Shown: piece after piece, positions 46,614 through 59,279 of the stretch
Numbering within the stretch: the first letter of the stretch is position 1
Layout: each line of letters begins with the position of its first letter
Position numbers and translations under genes: made by a program
Notes under the pieces: generated by a model
Told to the model about the DNA's origin: nothing
The model's database searches: none
Seen by the model: only the letters and a program-made list of their open reading frames with translations
NCBI GenBank assembly: GCA_023313575.1
Contig: JAJTTP010000005.1
Coordinates: 1,550,001-1,614,000, forward strand
Length of the DNA stretch: 64,000 nucleotides
Direction: 5' to 3'
From: Eutypella sp. D-1
Lineage: Eukaryota; Ascomycota; Sordariomycetes; Xylariales; Diatrypaceae

Positions 46614-49242
46614 CTACGCCGTCTCATCCAAACCCTCGAGTATCCGCTTCGCGGACTCGATCCGTCTCCGGTACATGCGGTTCTCTGGCGTAGCGCGCCC
46701 CGACTCTGTAAGACCGAGGATACAACGACCAAGGCTCGCCACAAGGCGCTCGACGAGGATCTGGTCGTCCCTTTGTAACACATCTATCGTGGTTGCTGAC
46801 TTGTCCGCGCTGTAGATGCTGTCCTTATCACACACACTAGCCGCATCGCTAAGGAGCGACTCCGATATCCGCTTGAGACCTTGGTCCGGAGAATCCCGTG
46901 GCGTCATCAAACCACCGTTGGATTTCGGCCGTGTCACTAAAGGAAAGCTCCGGTGAGTACTCACGGAACTGAGCGAAGAGTGCGAGGGGCGCGCAGGAAA
47001 AGTGGCCGCGCTGCTTTGAGACCTAGGCATACCCGTAAGGTTGGCGCCCTCGAACTCAGAGTGCTTTGCCTTATCCGGTGTTTGCGACCACACCCGCGTT
47101 GGTCGTTCTTCCCCCTTTGTTCGGCGGTCTCTCGTAGACTCGTATTCAGCCCTCGTATTCCGTCCTTCGGTAGCTGTCGCAAAGGTGTCAGCACTCGAGA
47201 CTGAGGTCGTGCTGCCCCTGCGAGCCCGCTCTGTGCCCGGTACAGTCGGACCCCTTGTGGTCTCGGTCGAGTCATCTGATGTGTAACTACTCTCGCTGCC
47301 ACTCCTATTCCGTCTCCGGCTCATGCTACCCATGGCACTATGCAAAAAGAAGTGCTCATAATCGAAGGCATCTTCACGGTCTTCGTGTGATACCTGATTT
47401 TGAACAGTATCGTGGTATGAGGATTCGCCGCTTTCGCTAGCAGTGTCATAGTAGTCATTCTGACCCTCATCCTGGTATCCATCTTCGGTCTTCATGTCAT
47501 CGTCGACAACTTCTCGCACACTGGGACCTGGTGAAGCGGGTGAATCTAGTGAGTGTTGTATCTGTGAGGTAGCCGGTCGAAGCTCCGTCTGTGGTGCCTC
47601 TTCATCAACTTCCGTATAGCGGCTTTCTGAAGAGCTCTCGTCTATTCCGTTTTGCTCCGGAATGAGGTTTAGTGGTTTGTCGTCACTAGCAACGGGTAAG
47701 TCATTGGCACTAGGTACTGTCTCATTCGCAGGCTGCTCATCCGGGCTCTCGTTGACGGTGCCAATGTCAGCAACAGCATTTGCTTTCTTCGGCCCAGCAT
47801 ACCATTGGTCGACGCGAGCATGTGTAAAGGGACTTGGAGTTCGAAGGCTTTGTAAACTCCGACGCTTCATGGTATCGGCACGAGCCTGGTCCCTCAGACT
47901 TGATAACCGGCCCTTCAATTCATTCATTTGTTCCTTCAGGTCCCGCATCTGGGCCGTCGAAGCGGACCGCTTTAACCCCAGTTCATTGTAAGATCCAAAA
48001 GTGGGGCTTAGGAAGGTATCCAACCTCTCGTTCTCGAGACTCTGCCGTGTAGGAGTTGCAGGACTCGGATCCTCGTCTTCACTCAGTGGTTCTAGCGCCG
48101 GCTCCCTCAACTGTGGAGAGATCTGAACCTGGCTTTTCGTATATGATGAATGTCCGTAGATGGAATGCTCTTTTGGACTCTCCCTAGGACTGTCCGAAGC
48201 GCGACTGGAATCCTTCCAATTCAAGGCCGGTGGCCGATAACCGCCGGCCGCCCCGAGGGCACTAGAAGATCTTTGTGTATACGTATTTGACTTGAAGCCG
48301 GTAGACAAGCTGTTTTCACTAGATACCCTTGCGTGTCCAAAATACGGCTTGCTTGGGCGACCGACGTCATTCTCACGGTGGACCGCAGTAGGTGGCCTTG
48401 CAAACGTTGGAGACGGCGTGGATTCAGATCCATAAGAGGACAAGGGAGATTGGATGTTTCTTGCACGGCTGAGATTGTTCTCCATAGTCTAGACGCTGTC
48501 AGCAAATATCTATCGCGTTGTATTGAAGGTGCACCTGCACCTATTTCTCACATACCGTTAGCCTCTGTTTGGCATTAGCAAGGATCTGCTCCGCCCTCCT
48601 GCTCAAAGCCGTCGAATCGCCGTGGCGTTGGGATCGTTCGACGATTGGTGAAGGACCCTCCTGGACCGATTCATCATCTATATAAGAATCCGCCACGCTG
48701 TCTTCATCGTCGCCTTGAAAGTTGCTGTCATCAACACTGACGGTGTCATCAAAATCGGCAAAGACCTGTGGCCGTTCAAGTGACGTGATGGTGCTAGTAG
48801 AATCGATCGATGCCCGCCTCTCGCGGGAAACATTCCGCACCCTTCTCCTCGTAGGCTCTTCACCTGCGTCTAATCTCTTGGCAGCACCACGCGGTGGCAT
48901 AGATCGTGACTTCCCTGGCACGATGACACTTTCCACCTCTGTGACCTCGCCAATATCTGATAGCATGGTCCCATTTCCATATATGATTGGGGTTGTCGGA
49001 GTGATAGGCCCCGTGAATGCGTTGGGAGACAGGTCGAATTGGTCAAACTGAATATTGTTGGCTTGAGCGTTTTTCCACATCTCCAAGGGCGAATGCATTC
49101 GATCGGGAGAGGAAGCTGTATCGTCGTAATCGGGTAAGATCATGTCCGGGTTCGTCAAAGTGGGCGAGCCCGGTGACGGTGGTATGGTTGGATAAGCCAT
49201 GGCGTCGTTCGCGTGCGCCGCGGATTCTGATGCTGCTTGCAT
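46614..49242 (-). CDS. Large disordered fungal protein with coiled coil, function unknown
   Basis: Exons 48556-49242 and 46614-48488 join in phase over a 67-nt intron (GTATGT...CTAG), giving 853 residues. The start at 49242 (MQAASESAAHAND) is the first ATG of the frame. Most of the chain is Ser/Thr/Pro/Glu-rich and disordered. Ordered-looking parts are RRAEQILANAKQRLT leading into MENNLSRAR at the exon junction, a short coiled coil near residues 410-445 (MRDLKEQMNELKGRLSSLRDQ), DAFDYEHFFLHSAMGSMSR near 610 and a C-terminal helix (RRIESAKRILEGLDE). The pattern is that of conserved Pezizomycotina scaffold proteins, possibly cortical or cytoskeletal, but I do not recognise a named family. Confidence 0.82.
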
Positions 49243-50417
49243 TGTTGACTGTGCATAAACGATTCGAACCTCACCCGGTCAAATACAAGTGATTGGCCTT
49301 TTTTACAGCTGGATGTCAGTTAGAGTGCAGGTCGTGATCGAGAAACGCCACTTGAACCATGCAGCTCGCCGTAACTAGAGTTTCTTTGAGGACGTTCAAG
49401 TGCGCCGAGTTAAACCCAGCAATGCTTGAACTGCTCGTACTCAAATTCTGAAAGCCGGACTCCAGATTTCAACACCACTCGTTCAGGACCAAAGTATCGC
49501 GGAAATCGCTAATGAAGGGGATACGAGTAGTGGACGTAGGGTAATGAATGTGGTATGGGTACTGGAATGTCGCATTGAATATTATCCTCGTTGTTCTCGT
49601 TGTCCCTTTGGTCCCCGTGGTCCTCGTGGTCCTCGAGATCTCGTATTCGTCCTTTTAATTTCATACAGGATGATCCAGACGGGATAAAGAAAACGGTCCA
49701 ATTTGTTGGACCCGATCGTTACACCGTTACACCGCAGCAGAGGAAAAAAAAAAAAAGGAAACGGACAACGAAGGTACCCCCAAGATGCAAGATTTCAAGA
49801 ATTCAGGTGTTCCAACAAGCTGCTACGAAGTCGCTAAAAGTTACGGAGCTGGCTTCAGCACGGAAAGCACCGGCAGCGCCGAGAGCGATAGCAATCCGAG
49901 GCGTCAAGGTCGACGATGTGTTGCCGTTATATCGCGGACGTGGCGTGGATGTCGTCGCAGCTATCGGGAATTAAAGCAGGGTGCGTGCGTTACAAGCTTT
50001 TATCTTTTACTCATCCCTTCTATGGGACTATGCGCTTTAGTGAGCCGTGCTGCCTTTGTCGTATAGTGTATCTGGATAAATGGTATCTTGTTGTCGCGTA
50101 TACGTAGATACTATGATAGTCGATCTCAAAGGGTGGGCGAAGGATTTTATTTCCACACCCATCGAAGACTTGTGGATACGGGTACGAGCAGAGACAAAAA
50201 AGCGAGAGCCTCCTTGTTCGCGGCGATCGCGAATCAACAATTGCCCAGCGATGTTCGCAATCGCGGTTTGGGTTGGAACAGGTTTGGAACAGGTAGGGGA
50301 GGGTGTTGGTGATGAGTCCGGAGTAACACTGGGGATAATAACTTCAGAACCGCTTTGGAACCACCCAAGTACCTCAACTGCCTCTCCGTAAGAATTGGAA
50401 ATTATCACCTACATACA

Positions 50418-50427
50418 TACCTAGGTA
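50418..50427. repeat. Palindrome TACCTAGGTA, copy 6
   Basis: Exact copy following ACATACA, the first of three within 680 nt. Confidence 0.8.
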
Positions 50428-50777
50428 CTCAAACTAGTAAGGTACATGGCAGCTGCATGTTAGGTACCTGGGCAAGTCCCGATCGTGGATTGATTGGTGG
50501 GAACGCGGATCTAACTTACATGATACTTAAATGCCCAGTACTACTATCTAAAGCCAGAACTGTATCCAAGCGCATCTAATTTCCAAGATTTCTATTAAAA
50601 GCAGGTACCCGTTCCGTTATTATATGAAGTACTCCGTACATATATACGCTTAGACACGCAGTGAGCATGTATACAATAATTACTTAACTGGCACGTATTG
50701 AATGGAGCCCCGTTTCCATGTCCCTCCATCGAAGTTTCCGCCAAAGAAGGTCCACGGGTAGGAGCCTATATGTAAGG

Positions 50778-50787
50778 TACCTAGGTA
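50778..50787. repeat. Palindrome TACCTAGGTA, copy 7
   Basis: Exact copy embedded in GTACCTAGGTAGGTATG. Confidence 0.8.
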
Positions 50788-51087
50788 GGTATGTACTTCG
50801 TACCCGTTGCCCGTTAACCCGTTACCCTACCACTCGACCCGCCGACCAAGCTGAGTCTAGTGCCGTGTTCCATGAAGGTCCCGGTTCATAGGAAGCTCCG
50901 AGACTTTCTCAAGCCGATCTTGATTAAGAATAGTGTATCGCAGACTCACCGTTTTGGGTATAGTCGAAGCCGTTCTCGTGGCTTGAGTCTTGCCTCATAT
51001 GCAAGTCATTCATGTGTCAAGTACCTACTCTCCGGAGGTACCTATACTCCGTACATCCATCTTTTGTACAGCTATCCTCGGGGCAAA

Positions 51088-51097
51088 TACCTAGGTA
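51088..51097. repeat. Palindrome TACCTAGGTA, copy 8
   Basis: Exact copy; the palindrome extends by two further bases on each side (AATACCTAGGTATT). Confidence 0.8.
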
Positions 51098-52008
51098 TTA
51101 TTGAAATATTCGGCCTGCTCTCTTAATATCTACTTACTAGACCTTACTTGGATCGATCCTGTCCACAGATGTTTCTCAAGTATTCAACTTTTCGATTTCA
51201 CATGCCAAAAAAAGCTGTTACCTCTAGAGGAGACATCCTGCATAATCGCATATTTCCACCTGTGGACGGGATCAAGTACGTGCAGTCAAACTAACTCTAT
51301 TCGGTAACTATCTATAATTATCTCCCTGCCCCTATGGGGAACATATATGCACACACTAAAACAATAAAAGCTACTAGAACAACCCCTATCCCGAGTTCAT
51401 TGGGTTGGGCTGCATGACCCCGTAAGCTTCCTCCACTTAGCGAATGAGATCAATTTCACCCGAAAAATCCTGCCGCGTCTCGTTTGTGCAATTTCAACCG
51501 TATTCCTCCAGTGCCGTGGCTTCACTTTTTTTCTCAAGAAAAAGGTTCAGAGGCCGAATGAATGATTTACCGTATTGCGGCACACCTTAGATATTTTATA
51601 TTCAATTACATTTTATATCCTCTCTAACACTAAGCCATGCGGATGTTTCCGGGCATTCTAGCTCGTTACGCAGACCACAAGAGGATAGCATATCAAGCGG
51701 GGTGATATAACATCAAGTCCTTCTCCTATATACCACTGACATAAACATGATACCAAAGACCTGGTGAGTCGCCCCTGGATGCCCCTGCTTCATGACAATG
51801 CCCCCAACTGCCGAATGATGCACTTTTCAAGAATTCTGCAATGCTCAAGAGAGCCTTCGAGCTCAAAAAATGTGGATATTTTTCTTGCCTGACACGGCAC
51901 AGCAAACCAAACCCATCTTCTACCGCTCACAATCCGTTCCGAGTTTCTGGATAGCTCAGCTAATGCCCTAAAAAAGCTCCAGCCCCCGTCTATGATGGCG
52001 AAGGCTCT

Positions 52009-53179
52009 TTAGGTGTTCATAGGAACACCGTCCGGATAACGCTCGCCAATGGGCTTGAACTTAGCTAAGATAGCGTCGATTGCCGCCATCTCCTCGTCCG
52101 TGATGTCAATTATTCTGCTATTCTCTTCTGCTCGCTCCACCGTTGTTGATCCCGGGATCGGGATGATGGTCGGCATGCCAGGCCTGCGCGATAGCGCCCT
52201 GGTCCAGTTGATCGCCAGCTGGGCCGGAGTGCATCCCTTTCGCTTCGCGATCTCCTCGACCTGCTCGACGAGTTTCACGTTGATCGCCATGTTTTCTGCC
52301 TGGAAACGAGGGAAAATACGGATAATCTGCCGCCAGGCGTCAGCTCTCATTACTCTGCCGTTGCTAGCCCACCCAAGATAAAAGGATGATAGAATCAAGC
52401 GGGGGCGGGGTTGGGGAGATCGCTTGGAATTCCGACATGTGCTTACCGAATTTTCGCCAATATCTTCTGGCTTCTTTATTTTGCCGGATAGGAATCCTCG
52501 TCCAATAGGCGAATACGCCACCAAGGGGATGCCGTACTGAGCACAAGCAGCAGCTACCCCATTCTCAAGGACATCGGTGCACCACCTATCCCTATGATTA
52601 GTTGTTACCTGAGCAGGGTGGATCAGTCTGCAAGTATTTTACTTACAGGGACAGCTCAACCTCTACAGCGACGATCTTGGTGTGCTTGACAGCCTCATGG
52701 ATAGTCTCAGCCCTGACCTCGGAGAGCGAGACGCCGCCGAGCTTGCCCGTCTTAACGTATTCCTCATCGAGGACCTTGAACGTAACCCCCAAGGGCACAT
52801 TCGGGTCGCAGCGCGCGAACTCGAAAATGTCGAGCTTCTTGCGGCCGTTGAGTTTGGCGAGGCACATGTCGAGTTCGCGACGCGTGTTCTCGGGCGACCC
52901 GTCCGGCACCGTACCCTGCACGTTAGTCCCGCCCTTGATACTGATGACCACCTTGTCCGCGTCCTCCGGGTACTTCTCAAAATACCGCTCCAGGAGCACC
53001 AGGCTGTTGTATTCAGGCTTCCCGTATATGACACCCCCGTTCCAGAAGTTGCAGCCTCGACTGAGCGCAGTGCGCATCGCCTCGAAAGCTTGCTCTTGCG
53101 GACACGGCTTCGGTCGCCAGGTGAATCCCATCAAGCCGTAGCCGATTGGGCCAACATCCTTGCCAGCAACTTGCGGCAT
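52009..53179 (-). CDS. Aldo-keto reductase, pyridoxal reductase (Plr1) type
   Basis: Exons 52647-53179 and 52009-52585 join in phase over a 61-nt intron, giving 369 residues from MPQVAGKD. The barrel motifs are GYGLMGFTWRP, RGCNFWNGGVIYG (with catalytic Tyr), VVISIKGG (Lys), DPNVPL, GVSLSEV and the C-terminal cofactor site PIPGSTTVERAEEN. This fits the Plr1/AKR8 group, which reduces pyridoxal to pyridoxine with NADPH. Two points are open. In-frame sequence upstream to an ATG near 53292 could add an Arg/Ser-rich presequence. An intron-like insert at about 52359-52455 (GTAAGC after GENS) adds some 32 residues found in no usual homologue, yet no AG in the right phase removes it. Confidence 0.83.
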
Positions 53180-55197
53180 CTTTTCGCGATAGAGGATACT
53201 TTTTTGTGTGCTGTTAAAATTTCTTGCTAGGTGTAGGTTCCTGCAACTGATATAGCTTTTAAGCCAAGGTAGATTCTGCCTCAAGCAACGCATTGCTGAA
53301 TTTAAAAAAAAAAAATCGAGACTCATGCGCCCGATCGTGGGTTCTTATATGTGCGACTTGTGATATCAGTGAGACATCATTTTCAGCTACGATTGGACGA
53401 ACGGCGTTTGGCTTTGGCAACCGTATCCCCGTGGTCCGGCGCAACGTCAATAGCCAAATCCGAGCCGGTACTTCTGCTGCCTCCGCACGCAAGTACCAGG
53501 CTGTCAATCAATGACGTTTCTGGCATCAGCGTAACTTTCATCATTGCATGCCACGCGCCCGGGCCCCCTAGGTGACGGCGTTTAGGTCCGGGCATAAGCA
53601 AACCCGACCGATACCCACTCTATTCTCATTCCCGAACGGAACTCTTGGCCGCCCTGAACTAGTCCATTTGCGGCGCTATGCGGTTCGTCTACGCCGAACC
53701 AAACCACACAGCAACTCCTCGAGACATTCAGCAGTACATACAGCAGAAATGCCTACATCCCCATCTAAGCTCTACGAAACACCGACTAAATGTTTCAATG
53801 CTCGTGGGCCGGCTTTGCATAGCGAGGTCCACTTAGAATAAGAACCGGGTAAACTAATAACGAAATGTTGGAGAAAATATTCGTTCTGCTCGTCACTAGT
53901 ATACCCACATTCGCCCTTTCGCGCCTTGGACAGCCAACATCTATCCGTATTTACGGGAAACTCGACGACCGAAGCTCAGTAACCGCTTGCTGGCCAGCGG
54001 GCTCCTTGCTCGATCCCGGAGTCTGAACATCCCGCAAAGACTCTAATGTAGGGTTGTGGGGTCAAACGAAAATATTAAGGGGCCGCGATCGGTACCCGTG
54101 TGTCACTCGCAAGGTAGCTACTGCAACCTGAAATCGACAACGACCTGGCAGCTGCCAGGCTTGTGCTTGGCTATCTACTATGTCTCTCACATCATGTGTA
54201 TCTCAACAGTAATGTAGTCACATCCTACCCGTGATCATTGTTGATATTCAGAAGAGCGCGAGACGATGTAGGTTGAGGGAATTATCGGCTCTGCCAGTAG
54301 GATAGCAAAGCCTAGGGTATCCAAGATACAACGTCCTCCAGGCGTGGCTAACCTTGTGACATCTCGCTCTGAACCTTGGTATCCATCACGTGGAGATACG
54401 CCAAGGCACAAAGCAAAGGCATGAAGAGCAAGTTCATCTACGGAGTTCTAGGTCGCGCGGTTGCCCGGCGTTGAGCAGCCAGGGGCATATTAGCGGTCTA
54501 GAAGAACATCAAATGGAACATGGGACTAGTTCATGGAGGAACGGCTAGGTCGACTAGACCCCAATGGTCGATGACGCCATGATACATGGTTTCTGGCTGG
54601 CTGCCCAAAATGCCTCTGCTGATGTCGGTATGGTACCGCGGGGTTCATGAGAAGGCTCGTTCTGTGATCCAGAAAGGCAAGTCAGCATAGCTGTAGCGAA
54701 AGCAGACACGGTCTAGAACCGCCAGTTACTAGCATCTCAGAACACAAAGGCTGTAGATGACCACTTCAAATGAGTGAACATAAAATGTCAGGAGTGACGG
54801 TTTTCTAACGTAAGGAACGGAAGGTTTCTATATTTACTTATGACCAGATACTGAATATTTTAGACTGGGCGGTAGAGTTATCGCATCGCTTCACACGAGG
54901 GTCACCACCCGCGTTATTCATCACTGCCAGAGGATTTGGTACAGAGTGAGAGATAGAAGCCGGAGGGTCACGATGAGGTTAATAGGATAGGTATAGGTTA
55001 GATAGTTATTGAACCCTCCCCCTATTAGATACAGGGGGGGCGAAGTCTCCTGTTATACTGACGTCTAGTCCATTGTGGCCCTAAATAGGCGAGGAGCCGC
55101 TGCTAGCGTCCCTAGCCCCTTAACATGTGACAATCACCGGTGATGCCCGGCCTCTTGCGTCTCATTTCCCACAGGACTTTGTTGGATGTATTGGAGC
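53180..55197. other. Intergenic, 2 kb, no gene seen
   Basis: No supported gene. Small frames upstream of the reductase have no motif. The right end is the 3' flank of the secreted-protein gene. Confidence 0.55.
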
Positions 55198-56397
55198 TCA
55201 TTGCTCGTCGCCATTCCCCAGGAGTGCCATCCTAGAAAATTTACAAACATCCGAATGGTCTAAAGCTCCAGTACTCCCAACCTGCATAGCCGCCATGAAA
55301 GCAGACCCATCGGGAAACTTCCAATCCAGTTCCGCAGAATCATTGACCGCATAGTTGGTACAGAATCGCAACATCATTTCCCATAGCAGTCTTGCGTCGC
55401 TGATATTGCTGAGCACCTGCTGGGCACTAGGGGCCTCGGAAGAGCCCCCGGAGACTTTGGCGACCGCAGCGCCAGCAGCAACGGCAATAAAGAGGTTAAT
55501 CCAGGCCGGGCCACCGACGCCAACGAATGTGGAACCGATCTTCAAGTTATTCTGTCAGCAAATCCCGTGGCTACAAATTATCGCCGCCGCGAAACCCGAC
55601 AGGGTCTTATTCAATACAGTGTTTAACTTGGCCACGAAGAAGGCAAAGGTGGCCCCTTCGTCAAATACATGATGATCACTTACCGGCGTGTTTACAAATT
55701 TCCAAACTGCCGCAAAAAAATTCGGCGTCTTTAATCTTGCTTGCTCTAACCCTAGCATTAAGTGTATAAAAGCAAGCAGCAAAAGATCACCACCTCGACG
55801 GACGCCATCGCCACCAACTCGAACACCTTTCTTAGTGACGAGACGGGCGCCTTCAGCAACTCGACGAAAGGAATCACGGATTCCATGGGAGCCTTCAAGC
55901 GAATATTCCACTTGTGGAAGGTCCCGGGGGCATTGAGGTTGTATGGTGAACTGAGTAGGTTCTTCAATCTCCATGTTAAAGTCAGGGGGGAGCTGAGGGA
56001 GATCGGGATCGGAAGGCCGGCGAGGGGGGGCACGAGGGGAGATGAGGGCATCGCCCTCGCCAGTATCAAACGCATCCCGAGCCACCTTCTTCCGCGGCTT
56101 CGACTTTTCTGATTCTCTTATGCGGCCTTATATTGTTCGTTAATCAATCGGTCGACATAGGGAAAGAACAGACTATAGGGAAGACTTACGAAGCTTGTCG
56201 AACTCTTCCGGCGGGACACCAACGAGAACGGTCTCTTCAAGCGCAATTAGCTTCAATTTTCTGCCGCCTCCCATATCTGGGGCCCAGTCCCCTTCCTTCG
56301 GGGGGGCACCACGCCTTGGCTCCAGAGTTGCGCAGGTCGCAAAGCTCGTAAGAAGGAGAAGCGTAGTTAAGACGCGGAGCTTCTTGATTAATGCCAT
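55198..56397 (-). CDS. Predicted secreted or membrane protein, unknown
   Basis: Exons 56190-56397, 55684-56126 and 55198-55551 close in frame for 334 residues. The start MALIKKLRVLTTLLLLTSFATCA is a textbook signal peptide. Then come a charged segment (EEFDKLRRIRESEKSKPRKKVARD), a Pro-rich stretch, a hydrophobic helix (LLLLAFIHLMLGL) and, in the last exon, another hydrophobic Gly/Ala-rich stretch (WINLFIAVAAGAAVAKV). No catalytic motif or cysteine framework is visible. The second intron (55552-55683) is 132 nt and lacks canonical support beyond phase, so the last exon is less certain. I do not recognise the family. It could be a lineage-specific secreted or membrane protein; an effector role would be pure guesswork. 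Confidence 0.68.
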
Positions 56398-58175
56398 GAT
56401 GTGATGCAAAGCACGTTGAAGTAGGAAACTGAGTATTCGGGAAAATGACAATGGAATAGAATACGTAAAAACTGGAAACTTTTATCAATAGTTACTCTTG
56501 GGATGTGTTGTAGTAAGATCATGATTTGAATACAACCAAGATATCCGAATGGCGCACTGCCTTTTATATTAAACACACAGCCAACTTGAGTATTTCCCTT
56601 GAACCATTATGCGAGAAGTAATTAAGCCTATCAAGACGATTCTCGTACGTATTTGAGGTTTTGGTCGGAGGAGTTCTCTCAAAGGTTCCGTACCGGTGGT
56701 AAAGTTACCGGGTGTATTAGCTGAGATAAGAAACTCACTAACGGTATGAAGTATAAGTTGATATAATCTGACGTTACACAATGATACTCCGCGATTATAT
56801 CTACCTTGGATCGTGGTGGATACTGAGGGGCTCCATTACCGGACTCCGAGTTCAAATCTTGATAGGCTAACACTCAGTTTGAATACTTGGTACCGGGAAC
56901 GGCCAAGGTACGGCCTAGTCTTGAGTGGATATGGCCAAGTTTTTATTTGACTCAGTCCAAGACCTGATCATCAAATAGATCTTCAGGTAGAGTCTAAACT
57001 AGGATATTCGGTGCCTATTTTGTCAGGACTGCTCCGTTGTTCTAACTCACTGGTATTTAAGTTCCAAAACTAAATCCCAAATAGCACATAACAGTAAAGC
57101 GAGCGTAGATCAGAGTCATCGGACTCTTTGTGCCTGAAAAGCTTCCTTCAATAGACATGGCAGACATGGATAGACGTAGCGTTTCTAAGAGATAGCCAGC
57201 GGGTAGCTATGACATAATGTCTTTAGGCACGTTAGGATATTCGCCTCGTGCTAAGCCAAATGATATAGAAAAAGCTCAAGAAGTAACCAATTTAGTTCTC
57301 TCACTGGATTTCTAAGCTACTATGTACCTGCCTGTAGTATATTTGGTGGGTACGGATTACCCCTGATGCCGTGTTTGCGTATCGATGATGGCTTACCACT
57401 TGCGCAATCCATTCGCATTATCTCGCATAGATCATATGTATAGATGCATCTGCCCGTACATCCCTTCCGACTGAACCACTCAGCCGATAATCCAGTCAGA
57501 GACGTTTTATCGATGGTCTATCGATTGTCTTCAACCAGGTGGGTGGCGTACGGATACGCAAGCTCGGACCTCCTTGTATAGATAGCTCGGAAGGCTCGTA
57601 CAGGGATAAGAATCCAAGTCGGCTAAAAGGTTCCATTCCTGGCTCTTTAGCCAGCTGAATATATACGATTATCCTACTGGTTGATTCACTAACCCTCATT
57701 TTTCAGCACGTGGATCCTGGGGCAGGTGAGCAGGATCAAAACAGGGTCTAGCTGAATCCTTCCCCCGCAATTCTCTATGCAGACATCATTATACTTGATA
57801 CATTTTCCCGGCTTCGAGTTTTATATATAGTTCAATGGCACATCAAACTCCGTAACAATTCGTTAGGCTTGAATATCATCATCCATTCTTGTCTCATTAA
57901 CTCCACGCATCACTTGGCAATCCCTCTACACTCATTAATACAGGCCACAAAAGTTTTAGTAGAAACTGGTTCTACACTCCAGTTGCTACAAGTTAGATAA
58001 AGACTAAAATCGTAATAGTATTGATATAATATTATATTATTAGAAACTAATAATGCCTCGTACACCTACTTTAACTATATTTATGACAATGCAGACGAAC
58101 TCTGTTAAGAACATCAGCGGCAAGAAACACGATTGCCCAGAACCAGGAGGCGAAAGCAATGCTCCCCGAAGATCC
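56398..58175. other. Intergenic, no gene seen
   Basis: Several short frames, none with a recognisable motif; the region is AT-rich with no clear repeat structure. Confidence 0.55.
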
Positions 58176-59279
58176 CTAAGACCCGGATATGAACGATCTC
58201 AGCTTCATGACCGTTTCCCGAACGCTCGCTTCAAAACCGAGGAGGCCTCCAGCTAAAAGGGTATCGTGGCATGCGCCATCCTCGAGATGTAATTCGATCA
58301 CATTCCCCTCAACCGCTTTCATTTCTTCGGCCCAGCGGATGTCAGCGTCACAGAAAAGCTCAGCCGAACCGGTGTTTATGAATATCGGTGTCGGGCTCGT
58401 GAAGGGCTGGCCCAGTGGGGAAATGTACGGATGCGATGCAGCATTTGGCAAGTCGCCCGCATAAGCATGGAATCCCCAGCGTAGAAATGAGGTCGGTAAA
58501 TAGTCAGAATGCCTATTCCTGTTATTTACTCTGTCCAAATCGAAGGGCGAGACCCAGGGTGAGAAGAGAGCAGCACACCGAGGTGGTGGAACGCCAATAT
58601 CGTCGCCGAACTCTTGAATATATCGCAGGAGTGCGATGGCAAGGTTTCCGCCAGCACTATCACCACAGAGGATGACATGGTGTGGCGGAACTTTGTGCTT
58701 CTGGAGGAGAAAAATGTAACATGTGAGAGCGTCTTGCAAAGCCGCTGGGAAAGGGTTAAGTCCGGAATAGCCAGATAATCGATACTGGACTGAAAACACG
58801 GCGTCGACTCCGCTATTTTCGAGTAAAGTATTTGCCAAAAACCCAAAGCCTTCTGTTCTACCGTCACCTTGTACGTACGCACCCCCATGAAGGTATAGGA
58901 TAATCATTTTCGACGCGATGTCAGAGACAGGAGCTCCCGGGAACCACGTGCCACCTACGACCACAGGTTTAACGTCGGATAAAAGAGGTCCCTGGTAGCG
59001 GTCCAGACGGGCCGGGCCAACGACCTGAAACCGGTCTCCCTCCTTCCCCTTTGCCAACGAAAGGCTTTCAGTGATCCCGATACGTGCCCACATATCTATA
59101 GCAGCGCGCGACAGGCGAACCATGAAGGCATTCTTTGCCGTCCATCTGGGATGGGGGCGAAATGCAGGGATCAAGGCAGAGAGAAAAAAGGCAGGCAAAC
59201 GGCCAATGATGTTAATAATATACACCAGCTGAAAGAGAAGCCTGAGAGGCTGATAGGAAATTATAGGGTGTTTGTGCAT
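58176..59279 (-). CDS. HSL-type alpha/beta hydrolase (esterase/lipase)
   Basis: A single-exon gene of 367 residues. An N-terminal hydrophobic segment (about 13-40) probably anchors it to a membrane. The hydrolase core has the hormone-sensitive lipase signature: oxyanion YLHGGAYVQGDG (HGG at 131-133), GDSAGGNLA with nucleophile Ser208, an acidic residue at Asp311 or Asp313 (SAELFCDADIRWAEEM) and catalytic His338 (DGACHDTLL). The whole triad is present. Such enzymes hydrolyse short-chain esters or lipids and in fungi sometimes modify secondary metabolites, but no biosynthetic cluster is adjacent. Confidence 0.9.
   Translation of the reverse strand: MHKHPIISYQPLRLLFQLVYIINIIGRLPAFFLSALIPAFRPHPRWTAKNAFMVRLSRAAIDMWARIGITESLSLAKGKEGDRFQVVGPARLDRYQGPLLSDVKPVVVGGTWFPGAPVSDIASKMIILYLHGGAYVQGDGRTEGFGFLANTLLENSGVDAVFSVQYRLSGYSGLNPFPAALQDALTCYIFLLQKHKVPPHHVILCGDSAGGNLAIALLRYIQEFGDDIGVPPPRCAALFSPWVSPFDLDRVNNRNRHSDYLPTSFLRWGFHAYAGDLPNAASHPYISPLGQPFTSPTPIFINTGSAELFCDADIRWAEEMKAVEGNVIELHLEDGACHDTLLAGGLLGFEASVRETVMKLRSFISGS

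Larger units (their letters stand above)
49243..52008. other. Intergenic, 2.8 kb, no gene seen
   Basis: Open frames here are short and compositionally unlike the neighbouring genes. Three exact TACCTAGGTA palindromes cluster between 50.4 and 51.1 kb, next to GTAC-rich sequence. The left end is the promoter of the disordered-protein gene. Confidence 0.55.
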
